Of a stretch of 64,000 bases of DNA, positions 11,449 to 23,781 are shown piece by piece. Position 1 is the stretch's first letter; every line of letters begins with the position of its first letter. The notes under the pieces were generated by a model. It did no database searches. It was not told the origin of the DNA and saw only the letters and a program-made list of their open reading frames with translations. Source of the stretch: Cytospora piceicola. Its lineage: Eukaryota > Ascomycota > Sordariomycetes > Diaporthales > Cytosporaceae. The DNA is taken from the NCBI GenBank assembly GCA_023375675.1, contig JALQBC010000004.1, positions 744,001 through 808,000 on the forward strand, given 5' to 3'. The translations under genes and the position numbers were made by a program.

Positions 11449-13251
11449 CTAGTCTTCTCCGTATGCAACAAAGTCGCCACCCCCTGCAATCTGGTCCAGG
11501 ACGGCTATATCCGTTGCGCTCAGCCCAGAATTCGGGTCTTGTTTAGCCTTTTCGAGGAATTCTTTTTCCTGATCACTCATGTCTGGCGCCGGAATCCGTA
11601 CCGAGGGATCCTCATTTGTTTGCGGCTCCTCATTCGGAGCAGGGGCGTTGTCTTCTGCCGGTGCGAACTCGGGATCGTTCCAAGACTGTGTAGTGGCCAG
11701 GTTCCAGACCTGCGGATACATGTCCACCTCGGTGTCCTTCTCGGCGTCCACTTCTTTCTGCTTGGCCATATACTGCAGAAATTCCGCCTCGTCAAAATCG
11801 TTGAAGTTTGCGCCGTGGGGGTCGCGGTTGAGCATCCAGGGGAAACGATGTGGGTTCTCTCGAAGGAAAAGGGGGATGTCGGGATTGGCTTCGATTCGAG
11901 ACAGTTTAGTTCGGTCGAAGCTGGAAAACTGTCAGTGAAATTCTTCTTTGTGACCTGCTCGTGGACTTCTTGTAATATCGACGGTCATCGCGAGGGAGGG
12001 GGGCAACAACACTAACAGGTCGATTCCTCTTGTTATTCTGTCCACCAACCTTCCAGCAGCCTTCCACCGCGGGCCATTGTGCCAGATCAGCCCCATCTCC
12101 CCTGCTTTGTGCAGTGTCTCAGAAATCGAAGCGTAACACAATTTACACGTCCACCCGCCATCGACGAAGACGTATTCATCCTTGCTCCGGTCGTTGCGCA
12201 GGTCCATGGGCAGAAACGTTTCTGTCCCCTCATAAATCGTCACTTGCGGATGTGACCATCGCTCGTTACTTGGCTCCCTAGGTGCCGCATTCGCTGTTAC
12301 CTTAAGGCGTGCAGCGTCTGGAGAACTTTCCGCAGCAGCCTCCGGTGCGACCTCAGCAGTATCCATTCTCACCCATTGGAAACTATACCAATACCTCCTC
12401 GTCCTGACCGTGGTTATATGCGGGATATCACAGTACCGCAGTACTTGCATTGTAACCGGCCTCAGAAGCTCCTCAAGATCCGACAAGATCAGCACGTCAC
12501 CAATTTCGGCCTTCTGCATGCCGGTGAGAAAAGGCATCACCTGTGTGTAGACCGCGTTACGAGCTGCAGCTTCATGGTCCTTTCCCGGGGCGAAGTCCGA
12601 GGAGAAGCGAGACAAGGTCCGGCGGATGATTTTGTCGTGGTAGGGGTAGAGACGAGACTCCCATACCCTTTCGAGAAAGGAGGCCTCGTCAGTAGTCGTA
12701 GCTGTCGAGGGGAGAGAGCCGCCGGAAGGCGCGGCCTCTACATGGCTTTCATCCCGCTCCCACCATTCTGGCTCTGGTGGAGCCTCGGGCTTGGGGATGA
12801 AGTCAGCGATTGATGGGGACTCGAGCAGAACGAGATAGTCAACGAAAGGGGACGTATGGGCTAGATGGAGTTCGAGCACGTCGATAGAAGTGTCGGGTGT
12901 GATGAGGAGGAGGTCATAGATCTTCCTCGGAGGCCTGTGCTGAGGCCGGCCACCTTCCTTTGGCTTCGCTGGGTCGTAGGCCTCGAGGTGGAAGCGGGAA
13001 CAGAGGGCTTCCAAGTCGGCTGGACTGAGGGGGAGGTCTGCCGTCGAGGCAGATGCATAGTTCTGTTCCGGGAGGAGCGAGGACGGCAGGCCTGGGTTGG
13101 ATGTCAATGGTGCCAGGGACAGATGCGCGTCATCAGCTCGACTAGGCAGATTCAAGCCGATGATCCAGAACAGTACGAGTGTTGTTGCTGCTGCGAGGGC
13201 TTTCAAATTCTGGGATTTTGGTATCTTGGAAGACATGGTCGTCGCAGACAT
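11449..13251 (-). CDS. GT17-family glycosyltransferase (type II membrane)
   Basis: Predicted Golgi/secretory N-acetylglucosaminyltransferase-type enzyme of glycosyltransferase family 17 (Pfam Glyco_transf_17), related to the animal bisecting-GlcNAc enzyme. Two exons, 13251-12017 and 11920-11449, join in frame (donor GTTAGT, branch CTGAC, acceptor TTTTCCAG) for 568 residues. A single hydrophobic anchor spans about residues 16-36, so the protein is probably type II. The catalytic region shows the family pattern: IYDLLLITPDTSIDVLELHL, then VDYLVLLES, HDKIIRR, AARNAVYTQ and DVLILSDLEELLRP, where SDLEE sits at the place of the usual SDVDE metal/nucleotide-sugar motif. The C-terminus (about 430-568) is acidic and low-complexity, not part of the enzyme core. 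Start chosen as the first ATG; a second Met lies five codons on. The substrate in fungi is not established. It is divergent from the transporter gene at 14,682. Confidence 0.85.
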
Positions 13252-14681
13252 GCTCGAACTGGAGAGAGAATCCGGTGAGGCATCTCAGTTCATATGTCAG
13301 GGTTGAAGAGAGGTCCGAGTTGTCCGTGGGATCGAGTAATGGTGTTCATAGCTGAAGCTTGATGGCCGCTAGAGGACGGTACATACAACTCCATGGTTCC
13401 AAGGTCGCCCGAAGGGAGAAGAAGGAGCAGTGAGACTACCTGTGGTACCCCTTTCCGGTCGTGTTCTTCCCTCCCTTGGTTCGGTCTGTCCTTGTCATTC
13501 CGACGAATGGCGTGCCGTATCTACCATCCATTCAAGGTTCCAAGGTTATCATAACCGATGAACTCGAAAAGAAGTCGTATCCCTCCATGATTCAATCCAA
13601 GCGGGGTCACTCAAGCATCAACGTCTTGGAATGACAGCAACCGGGTTATGGGGTTCAAATGGTTTGGATTGTGTCCGCATGCAGTAAAAACCCGTGACCT
13701 TTACTGTTCGATCTGAGTCTACCAAGTAAGCAACTAAGTACCTAAGTAATTAGTAAAGAACAATCAACCCGTTTCTGCACCATGAAGCATTTCATCCCAG
13801 AATACGTATACAGATCACAGATTGTTGTATACTCAATACTACCTAGGTAGTCCACTTGACTGGATATCTCAATAGGTGGGACAAGTCAAGTAAAATAGCA
13901 GTACTGTGCCTGTTCAAGCAAAAACAGATCCTTGTCGACGATCGTTCCGATCTGTCCCCACGAACCCACTCAACCTTATTTTGACGTTCGTCTTACTTAT
14001 TTGATCTCTGCAGCTCGACATCGAAGATTAATAAAATCCAACCCCAGGTGGCCCGGTTGGTACCAAGTGGCACAAGGCGATACTATTTCAAGACTAGACC
14101 GTGGCGTCTGAAGCAGTAGCCCCGCGCCCGCCATGCGATGCCACTTGGTCAACCAGTAAGTAGCTGCGGATGTCCCCTGGCATGCCTGGCTGAGTGAACG
14201 CAGGGAGGAGTAAGCGCTATGCAAGAGAATAATGAGTAGCTTCCAGGTTTGATTTGTTTGCGCCTTTGTTAATCCAAAGGGAGCCTTCACAGATCAGAAG
14301 GCATCTATCTCAACGGCAATTCGCAGCCCTGTTTCCATTCAATGTTCTGTTTATTTGACGTTCGAACTATTTACTCTAGACTATGGACTTCTTTTGAATT
14401 GTGTACGACTACAATTAAAGATTATACGGACACAAGGGCAAGACACAAGTAAGATACCGTCTCGGGAAAACGCAGCTAATTTCCAAGCCCATTCGGTGTG
14501 CCATTCCATCGGTCCTCTTGTTCTGCGCCGATCATCATACCGCTCAGCACGTACAGGGCGCTGGCCTACAAGTTCATAAGTAACATTGCTGCTCTTCTTG
14601 GCCAATTCGGTCTGGTTTTTATTTCCTCCAAGACCTCTCATCGACATTTCGTGCCAACGTGGGTTACCTTGGCGTTCAGAA
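13252..14681. other. Shared divergent promoter region
   Basis: 1.43 kb separates the start codons of the minus-strand GT17 gene and the plus-strand transporter. No supported gene inside. It contains CCTAGGTA and AAGTACCTAAGTA words at 13728-13755 and 13838-13852. Any shared regulation is inference. Confidence 0.55.
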
Positions 14682-16114
14682 ATGGCCCTTCCAATAACTG
14701 AGAAGCCCCGGAAAGTGAGGGCAGCACATCCAGCTTTCCATATCGGGTAAGGGAGTGCCTTGGACTTCGATTCATGCAGATACTAAAGCTTGTACACCTA
14801 CAGGAACTGGATATTCTTCTCCAACCTAACGATCCTTTTCAATAAGTGGCTGATTGATACCGCAGGCTTTCGTGAGTACTTCCTGCACCCTTTCCCCGTC
14901 TCGACGCGGCCGAGGATTCTCACTAACAATAGATTACAGCATATCGTGAGTACCCTATAATGTTTTGAATTCTCACAACCTACGAGTATCGTCGCTAACC
15001 TTGCCACTGAAGCTGTCTTCCTTACCTGCTGGCACATGGTCTTCTCCTCGGCTGTTACTCAGTTTCTGGCACGAACAACAAGACTACTTGATGGCCGTAA
15101 GAGCGTTCACATGACCAGTGACAAGTACCTACGGGCTGTCGTACCCATTGGGGCCGTTTATAGTGGCAGCCTCATATGCAGCAACCTGACTTATTTGTAC
15201 CTCAGTGTATCATTTGTATGAATCTGCCCACAGATTAGCCTTCCCCGTCATTCCCAGAATATACTACAAACCAGGGGACTATCCAATAGTATGATGGGAA
15301 AACGCCTTATGCAGATTGCTAACACTGCAATTCAACAGATTCAAATGCTCAAGGTTCGCTATATCGTCCTTCTGAACCTTTGTTCCTCTCGCGCTGACGG
15401 ACTTGACCATATCAAGGCAGGAGCACCAGTTGCTGTCCTTGTCACCGGCTGGATATGGGGCATATCTAAGCCCTCTTGGACAGTGTTCCTGAAGATTATT
15501 GTTATCGTCTTCGGCGTTGTACTCGCCAGTTTAGGAGAGATACGGCTCGACTGGTTAGGACTTACGTTCCAGGTAGGGGGCATCATGTTTGAGGCCGTGC
15601 GTCTGATCATGATCCAAGTCCTCCTCTCCGAGGACGGCCAGAAGATGGACCCTCTGGTCAGCTTGTACTACTACGCCCCCGTTTGCGCGGTCATGAACAT
15701 GGTCATGGTCTGGTACGTTGAACTCGCATCATTCAGGATGGACGACTTTGCCCGAGTTGGAATCAGCATACTGATGGCCAATGCTCTGGTCGCATTCCTG
15801 CTCAACGTCTCCAGTGTATTTCTGGTACGGCCCCTTTTCCGATTCCTTATGACCAGAGGGCTTACCGGCTGACTCTCAAACAGATTGGAAAGACGAGCGG
15901 CCTCGTTATAACCCTGACAGGCATCTTCAAAAGCATTCTACTGGTGCTCACCAGCTTCTTGCTCTGGGATGGTCCTGTCAGCCATCTGCAGCTGTTCGGT
16001 TACTTCGTGGCCCTTTTTGGGTTACTATTCTACTCGGTGCCCTGGGAAACAGTAAAGCTATGTGGTACAACATTATGGGGCGGCTTTGTACCGTTGTTTC
16101 AAGGAGTGTTCTAA
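14682..16114 (+). CDS. Triose-phosphate-translocator family transporter
   Basis: Multi-pass membrane transporter of the TPT/nucleotide-sugar family (drug/metabolite transporter superfamily), probably in Golgi or ER. Seven exons keep frame: 14682-14746, 14804-14871, 14940-14945, 15013-15215, 15339-15353, 15417-15824 and 15884-16114, giving 331 residues. Two exons are tiny: 6 nt (CATATC) and 15 nt (IQMLK). Without the 6-nt exon the conserved stretch TAGF-x-YP-VFLTCWH cannot be formed, and with it the frame is kept. Family landmarks are LFNKW, VPIGAVYSGSLICSNL, LYLSVSFIQMLKAGAPVAVL, DPLVSLYYYAP and SSVFLIGKTSGLVITLTGIFK, with about nine or ten hydrophobic segments. The transported substrate cannot be read from sequence. 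It lies head to head with the GT17 gene, which would suit a supply role for glycosylation (inference). Confidence 0.88.
14940..14945 (+). other. 6-nt micro-exon in the transporter gene
   Basis: The exon CATATC is flanked by GATTACAG upstream and GTGAGTACC downstream. It supplies the last two bases of one codon, TAT, and the first base of the next, giving Pro-Tyr-Pro between AGF and VFLTCWH. Supported by frame and by the family's GF-x-YP pattern, not by transcript data. Confidence 0.7.
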
Positions 16115-16913
16115 TGACTCTCGGATTCCTCGTTTCCAGCCCTGCATGTTCTACGTCTTCCTGTTCAGGTGTACAGTACGGTGTACAAGGGGCATAGATT
16201 GTATGTTGGTTCTATATTATGTATACCTATAGGTCAACCGTGCCCTACCATTTTTCTTTCACCGAGATTCTGCGCTGCACGTTTGAGACAGGAGAGGACC
16301 AGACGCGAAATCCAGTACGTATTTGTCCGTCCGCACAGCAGGGTTTGGACGGCGTGATATTCCCATGAAGTGCATCGGAACTGTTACCAACAACGGTTGG
16401 ATTGCTCATCTGTGCCTGTATCCCTCTTCGGCCTCATAGATGAAGCCATGGCTCCATCTAAAAAGAAGCAATAGAGCATGGACTCGACCTGTGATCAATG
16501 TCACCGTTTTGGGGGGGTGGGCATGTCTGGCCAATGGGCTTACATCGATTAACAGGGTACAATGTAGGTGGGGTCATTAGAAAGCCCATTTGAACAACCC
16601 CTGCCTGCCAGCTGCCGGTAAATCAACCAGCAGCTGGTCGCGGCTCTTCCGGTGCTGAACTTACAGATAAGAGATAAGAGCTAACCCGGAGCTTTTGGTA
16701 ACAAAACAAACCAAGCCGACATCACGGGGATCATGACGGCTGCCCAGGACGCGTCGCCGTCAACTGTGCACATTCCTTTGCCTTCTTGTTGACTTCCCCC
16801 ATGATCCTGCCCTCCCTACTGTCTGCATACGACGCTATCATCTCCAGTCTAGCTGCCCCACCTCTCTTCACATCCTACTTCAGTACCCGAGACCCCATGT
16901 TGTCTTGCCCAAC
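16115..16913. other. Intergenic, promoter side of CDC16
   Basis: No supported gene. It holds the 3' side of the transporter and the upstream region of CDC16. A short inverted repeat built on CAGCTG (CCAGCTGCC and CCAGCAGCTGG near 16610-16636) and the direct repeat GATAAGAGATAAGAG (16666-16680, GATA-type sites) are visible. Confidence 0.5.
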
Positions 16914-18878
16914 ATGTCTACGGACAGTGAGGAAGACAACCCTAAGATGGAGGAGTTCCTCAGAAACTGGCGGCAGACCGCCTTCAACTCCGGTCAATTC
17001 GAAACGGCAATCTTCGTTGGTGACAAGCTTCTGGCTCTGACGAGTCAGTATATTTCTCTCCGGCGTCCAGTACACTGTCGAAGTGGGCACAACTGACGTG
17101 TGACACGCGCAGACGACGATAATGACGCCTTTTGGATGGCTCAAGTCCACTTCTCGACCGGCAACTACACTCGAGCCCAGCGATTCCTCGAGAGTAGAGA
17201 CCTCGTCCGACGAAATCCTTCCTGTCAATACCTTGCGGCACACTGTCTTGTCAAACAATCGCGGTTCGATGAGGCACTCGCTGTGCTCGGAGAGCGAGAT
17301 CCTACCTACCTGATCAAATCGAAGGATGCAAACAAGCGGAAAGTACAACCCAGCTCGCATGGCAAAGCAGGGGCTAGTTCGACAGCATCGCGCAATGCAC
17401 AGAAAGAGGTGGACGCGATTAACAGACGCTACGAAGCTGGGATGTGTTATCTGCGAGGTATCTGCTACGCCAAGCTGAATGCCTTCGACCGCGCGAAGGA
17501 GTGCTACAAGACTGCTGTTCGGGTCGACGTACAGTGCTTCGAGGCGTTCAATCAGCTCACGAAGAACTCACTGCTGTCATCAGAGGAGGAATGGGATTTC
17601 CTCCAGTCACTCGACTTCGACTCGATCAACGCTGGCGGTGATCCGGGGGCATCTCAGGAGGTGGCTGACTATGTTCAGATGCTGTACAGTACACGGCTGT
17701 CCAAATATCACAACCAGGACGCCTTCAATACCGCTTGCGAGAGTCTCGCCACTCACTATAAGCTCAAAGACAACGCCGACCTTCTCTTGGCGAGGGCAGA
17801 TCTACTATACACCCAGTCTCGCCACAAGGACGCTCTCGAGATTACAAATGCTGTTCTGAAGGAGGACAAATACAACTTCAACATATATCCAATCCATCTG
17901 GCTTGTCTCTATGAGCTGAAGGAGAAGAATCTTCTGTTTCTCGTTGCTCACGAGCTTGCCGACAGCCATCCTGAGGAGCCATGCACGTGGCTGGCTGTTG
18001 CTATCTACTATTACCTGATCGGCAAGATTGCTGAAGCACGTCGCTACTTCAGCAAGGCAAGCATGATGGATGCCCACTTCGGGCCTGCTTGGATTGGTTT
18101 CGCGCATACGTTCGCTGCGGAAGGCGAACACGACCAAGCCATCTCGGCCTATTCCACTGCCGCGAGACTATTCATGGGTACACACCTGCCACAAGTCTTT
18201 TTGGGTATGCAGCATCATGCGATGAACAACATGACGGTGGCAGAGGAATTTCTCAATACGGCTTACGGACTGTGCAAGACGGATCCATTGCTCTTGAACG
18301 AGATAGGAATCGTATACTACCACCAAAATCGCCTCAGAGATGCGGTGGAGTATTTCAAGCGATCCTTGGCTATCGCGGAGGAGATCGACAGCGACCCGCA
18401 CGCCTGGATTGTGGCGCGGACAAACCTCGGGCATGCCTACCGAAGACAGAGGAAATACCCACAAGCTCTTGACGAATTCGACACAGTCCTGCGAGAGGGT
18501 GGCAAAGATGCTGCTATATATTGCGCAAAGGGACTCATCTATCTGGATACCAGCAAGTCAGAGGAGGCTGTTAATGTGCTGCACGAAGCATTGGCGATTA
18601 ATCCTCAGGATCCGATTGCAACTGAGCTATTGAACAAGGCACTTGACGAGAGCTCGAGTTCTGGACGCGTACTCGGCGAACTTCCTGGTGATGGGGAATT
18701 GGCCGATTTCGAGCGGGCACTGGACCAGCGCAAGCACGAGGCGAAGTCAAAGCTAGCAGCCAGGTTGAATGGTGCTTCGAGCAGAGGCAAGGGCAAGGGC
18801 AAGGAAAAGGCTGTGCCCGGAAGTAGAGGTCAGGCGGCGAAGAGAGCGGGCACGATGGAAATGAGTGACGACAACTAA
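16914..18878 (+). CDS. cdc16: Anaphase-promoting complex subunit CDC16/APC6
   Basis: TPR scaffold subunit of the anaphase-promoting complex (APC/C), the ubiquitin ligase that drives mitotic exit; nuclear. Exon 1 (16914-17043) and exon 2 (17113-18878) join through a 69-nt intron, rebuilding LLALTNDDNDAFWMAQVHF, a hallmark N-terminal stretch of APC6. Total 631 residues, close to the 620 of the human protein. Tetratricopeptide repeats run from about residue 40 to 560. Recognisable family segments are YEAGMCYLRGICY, FEAFNQL, YPIHLACLYEL, FGPAWIGFAHTFAAEGEHDQAISAY, TDPLLLNEIGIVYYH and TNLGHAYRRQRKYPQALDEFD. The last 100 residues are charged and low-complexity with a GKGKGKEK patch, likely disordered. 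The ATG at 16914 is the only Met consistent with the spliced N-terminus. Strong identification. Confidence 0.94.
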
Positions 18879-19876
18879 ATAAGATCGTCAAGGTTTCATT
18901 GATGATTCATAGGTATCTTGCAAGGCGTCCAGGCTGCATATCATTAGGCGTTTGGGGCATCGGCCACGTCGCTCGTGGTCAGCGGGGGGAGCATATCGTT
19001 TTGGGGAAGGCAAAGCACGGAACACAGGCGAAATGAATGATACCAGGACTTGGTGGGTTGGCACCCCTTCCTTTGGAATTTAACTTTAATATTTCTTTTC
19101 AAACCGGAGGAATCATGATATAATGTCCCGGAAGTGCTTGGTGGTTTCTCCTACTCCTTTCAACTACCGGTATCAATGCTCTTTCTGGCCATTTTTCAGC
19201 CCGCTTTGCCATGTTTCACTACCTTTGTTGCCAGGAAAGGAAAGGCTCGAAGGCTCGTTTTCCATCATTGCATCCATGTCTGCCTTTTCCAGCATCTATA
19301 TTGCTACCTGAGATTGGCGGACCCAGTACCAGGGGAGGCGCGCTTATGATCAGCCACTCAGAGCACCCAAGTTGACGCCGAAGCGCCAGCAATGAGCCAA
19401 AGTGAGCCAAATTTGGCGATGGATGTGGATGTGCATCAAGCTTAAAAGTTGACTTGCAGGGGCCGAACCTTGCTGATTGATCAGGAATGCAACAGATCCC
19501 ACCGAAATGTGGGCCAAAAACTTTCCACCTGCAGCAGCGTGGGCAGTGCCCACGATGCGAGCACCAGCGCACACCCTCAGATCCCGACAAGCATCATGGG
19601 TGGCTCTTCTCGCGGATTGGGTGAGCACATGTATGTTGGTGTTTGGCGTTGAGGACTGCCCTGCAGGGTGACACCATGGCTACACTGCACCGTGGGGCTG
19701 CAGGTCGCCATCCACGAACGAGCAGGGGATGGCTTGTCTGTAAAAGCGATGGATGCCTTCGAGGTACGGTGCCATGATGTTTGCTTCGTCTCAAGTATTC
19801 ACTATTCTTTCTTGTCTTTCTTGTTCTCTTCTTGGACGTGCTAGGTATGCTCTGAAAGCTACGCTGGTTTTGTACG
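18879..19876. other. Intergenic between CDC16 and DUF3433 gene
   Basis: About 1 kb with no supported gene. Open frames on both strands are short and overlap each other without domain signals. Confidence 0.5.
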
Positions 19877-22800
19877 ATGTCTACTATGGGAGAGAAGGGC
19901 GGTTTCTTGGGTCGTACCTATACTGCTCTTTCCCTTTGGACAACGAAGTCTCAGGGACATGTGCATTGTACGGTGGTTTCTACACAGGATGAACCTCAGC
20001 CAGCCACACGGTACCCCCAGAAGTACACAAACAATAGGCTGGACCAACGGATCCTGGGGATAACGAAAGGTACGCCCACCCCATCGAAGTATCGTTCAGT
20101 GGCTCAAATTTGGGTAACTGATTGGGTTATTTCCTGCAGGATGGAAACCGTACACCATGAGAGCACCTGTGCTCTGCGCAGTTATAGTGATCTCAATCGT
20201 CCTGGCTGGAGTCATCGAATACCTTGCACAGACAAGTCAGAAACAAGGCGGCCTTGCCCTTTCACCATCCGAAGACGAAATCCCCCAGACTGTCAACATC
20301 GCGTACCTTTACCTGCCAACAACCGTTGCCGTCCTCTACAGTCTGCTTTGGACATGGATCGACCTCGACGTTCGCCGGATGCAACCTTGGCTTGAGCTGT
20401 CTCGCTCTGATGGCGCGAGGGGCGACCAGTCGTTGTTGTTGAACTACCCGTTCGAGTTTCTGGCCTTTGTGCCCCTCACAGCTTGGAAGCAGAAGCATTG
20501 GCCGGTTTTCATCGCCGGATTTGTCATGATGCTTGTGTTTTGGGCGATTACGCCGTTACAGGGCGCCATTTTCGGAAGACAAGCTGTCGTTCTGACGAGA
20601 AGCTCAACTATGTCGACTACTTCGGGCCTCATGCCGGTTGGGGAGCAAGCGGCCGCATTAGATGCGGCCATTCTTGAAACGGCATACGGTATAACTTGGT
20701 ATGAGCAAGACCTTCCCGAGTTTACGACCGCTGAATACGCCCTCCTTCCATTTTCTCCGGCAGAAACCGATACTTTGGGTGCCAATGAGACATGGATTTT
20801 CAACACCACGAGATTCGCGACTGATCTGGACTGTTGGCCGGCCACTTGGGAAGTGATCCTCGAAACTAGTGGAGGGGGCGAGTATCAATTTGGCAATGGT
20901 CAAGGATGCTTGCAAAACATCTCGATAAGTGGCGGCCGAGAAGGACACTACAACATACAGTACGTTGGGTGGAAAGGCGATGCAAATCTCGACTGGTCCT
21001 TGCACAGCGAGCAGTGTGGAACCGAGTTTTCGCACCAATTCATCGCGATCGTTGGACAAGGAACCGGAAGTGGCGTGGATGCAAAGCTCGACATTGCTGC
21101 CATGTTCTGTGAGCCATCTTATATGCAGCAGAAGGTATCTATCGCGGTAGATGCTTCCACGGGCCAACCCCTGAATGATTCCCTCGTGGAATTGTCCTCC
21201 TGGTCACAATTCGACGACAGTCTCTTTAACAGCACCGCATTTGAATTCCTCTTACACGCCGGCTTCTCCTCAGTGACGATCAACAGGGATTACCCGAACA
21301 ATTTGATACTGAATCAATACGCCAAGTTATACGACTCGAACATATCGTGGCCAACCACGAACATGGTTGGCTTTGCTCTCGGCTTACATGACGGCTCATT
21401 AGCCGACTTCATGGACACAGCTGTCATACAAAAATCCTATGCTGCAGCTCATAAGTTGATCTTTTCTTCGGCCATATCGCAACTTGTTTCGCAGACTTCA
21501 GATTCAGGATCTGGAGACGGGCGTATCAGGGTCACTCGCTACGGTATAGTGGTCAGCAGACCATTCTCCATCGCTGTTGAGAGTTTGCTTATCGTGGTTG
21601 CACTTCTGGCTGCAATGTTACTCTACACGATCGTGCGGTCGGTTAGCCGTCTAGCCAGTGATCCTGACAGCATTGCATCCTTATTTGGCATGGTTCAAAG
21701 GGAGGGAGCGATTCTATCTCGTTTTTCGAATAAAGACAAATTGAGCGAGAATGAACTCCACGCATCCATATCTAAGGACCGATACCGTTTGGAATTATCT
21801 GACCATACAGCCAGTACAACGTTACACCTTCTTTCTTCTGAGCCAGAAGTTGATGGTGATGATGATGGCGAGGATATTACAATGGCGGGTTCTGGCTCGA
21901 AAACCCAGGCCATCCGTCCAAAGGAATTACAACCTGCTGTCGGAATCCTATTTATCCTGATCCTCGCCACGGCTATTGGTGTCTTGGGGTATCTCAAGCA
22001 TCAGGAGATATCACTGCATGGTACGTATTAACCCCGTAGGGCATGGTGCAGTAAGCCCGCCCTGAAGCTGACTCTATGATTAATTTCTTTCTGACTTTTC
22101 CCTAGGTCTTGTACGTCCAAGTCAGAACTTTGAGGTCTTGCAAATTCTGGAAAACTACATTCCCATGGTTTTCTCCACCCTGTTGGAGCCTTTTCTCACC
22201 CTGCTCAACCGCTTGCTCTGTGTTTTGCAGCCCTACCACGATTTACAGAAAGGCAGAAGTCAGCCACGTTCAACCATTGAGACCAAGTACGACTCTCTTC
22301 CTCCGCAGCTGATACTTTGGCGAGCTTTGAAGGCTGGGCATTACTTTCTGGCTCTGCTAAGTGTAGTAGTTCTGCTAGCTAATGTCCTTGCTGTCGGCCT
22401 GGGCGCCATTTTCGACGAGTCGCAAACTTCCATTTCCACGACCTTGAACGTGACCTCTTTGATCACACCATCTCTAACTCGCTCAACCGTCCTGCCGTCC
22501 GGTGCAACAGGCATGAGCACCAGTCCATATTTCGATCACTTTTACATGGTACAGACGAACATGTCTGCCAACACACGACTACCTTCTTGGATTGATACTC
22601 AATTCGCCTACCTGCCTTTCGCCGACTTGACTGCACATGACAATACATCAGCACAATACAGTGCGGTAACACGAGGCTTCGGCTTCGAGGCGTCTTGCTC
22701 GTTGCTTCCGACGACCAATACCTCGCGCAACTATGTCGAATATCAGTTCAATATCACGACAGAACTAGGTAACCAAGGGCTTTATGTCCATTATGAAGAC

Positions 22801-23781
22801 ACACCATACGGCAACTCAACTACGTGTGCGCCCTACGAATTCGTTGAATCTTCGGTGCCGGGAGGCAAATCAGCACAGGAAGTGTACTCTACGCTTCAAC
22901 ACGTATCCGATGAAACGAGTACGGCGGAAGCGACAATCTTTTGTGAATCGAGGGTACTGCTAGGGTGGATGCGATACGACACAGCACAACCCAACCTTAT
23001 GCCTAACACAACATTTATGGAGTGCACTGGTCAGATGGTGTCGGCCCATTTCAACGTTACGGTGGATGGAGAGGGGCGAGTCCTGAGATCTGACAGGGTG
23101 GGGGACTACGATAATATTACTGATGTCTTCGGCTCCAATGCGACGAGCCTCCTGCTGTCAGCCAATGTTCTCATAGGGGACGGCTACCGGCAAAGCAGCG
23201 GAGGTGTTGATTACCTTGCATGGCACAACAACTCGCTTACGACAGACTGGATGAACTACTACTTGAAACTCGCAGACAATACCAGAGACTATGTTAACCC
23301 AAGCAAGGACCTACCAAATGCCAGGAGCCTTATACCCAATGTGCAGAAGATTTATCAGCGCATCGGAGCAGCACTTCTGGGGGCGAATCGGGACATTTTC
23401 GCGGATTCCATTATCAAAACGCCCACTTTGTCAGCTACGATGGTGACACAAGAGACTAGGATTTTCATGGACAGCACTGCTTTCATCGTCAGCATAACTA
23501 TACTAGGAATATATCTCCTAGTTGGTGTCGTGTTCTACGCTCGGCAACGTAAGATATTGCTTCCGAGGTTGCCAACGACTATTGGATCTATCGTTGCTTT
23601 TGTAGCCGCGGGACGGGCTGTGAGGATGTATCGTGGACCTGAGAAGAAGGATGGTTCTGAAGAGACCTACAGCTTTGGAAGATTTGTTGGAGTGGATGGA
23701 GAGGCACACATTGGTATCGAGCTTGACCCTTTTGTGACCCCGATGAACCCGAGAACGTCCTGGCGTCGTCGACCAATCTGA
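19877..23781 (+). CDS. Double DUF3433 multi-pass membrane protein
   Basis: Large fungal membrane protein of unknown function with two DUF3433-type halves. Exons 19877-20069, 20140-22020 and 22106-23781 keep frame, giving 1,249 residues. Splicing at 20069/20140 makes ITKGWKPYTMRAPVL and at 22020/22106 makes EISLHGLVRPSQNFEVLQILENYIP, both natural continuations. Hydrophobic segments lie at about residues 73-92, 115-138, 185-208, 538-562, 661-683, 705-730, 769-793 and 1150-1170. Two long, N-glycosylation-rich, probably extracellular domains (about 210-535 and 795-1145) separate them. The two halves share layout: cytosolic start, hydrophobic pairs with PLQGAIF or GLGAIF, then a large N-x-S/T-rich loop and a closing helix. 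ATG 19877 was chosen because no upstream in-frame Met is evident; Met at the fourth codon is possible. The cellular role is not known to me. Confidence 0.87.
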
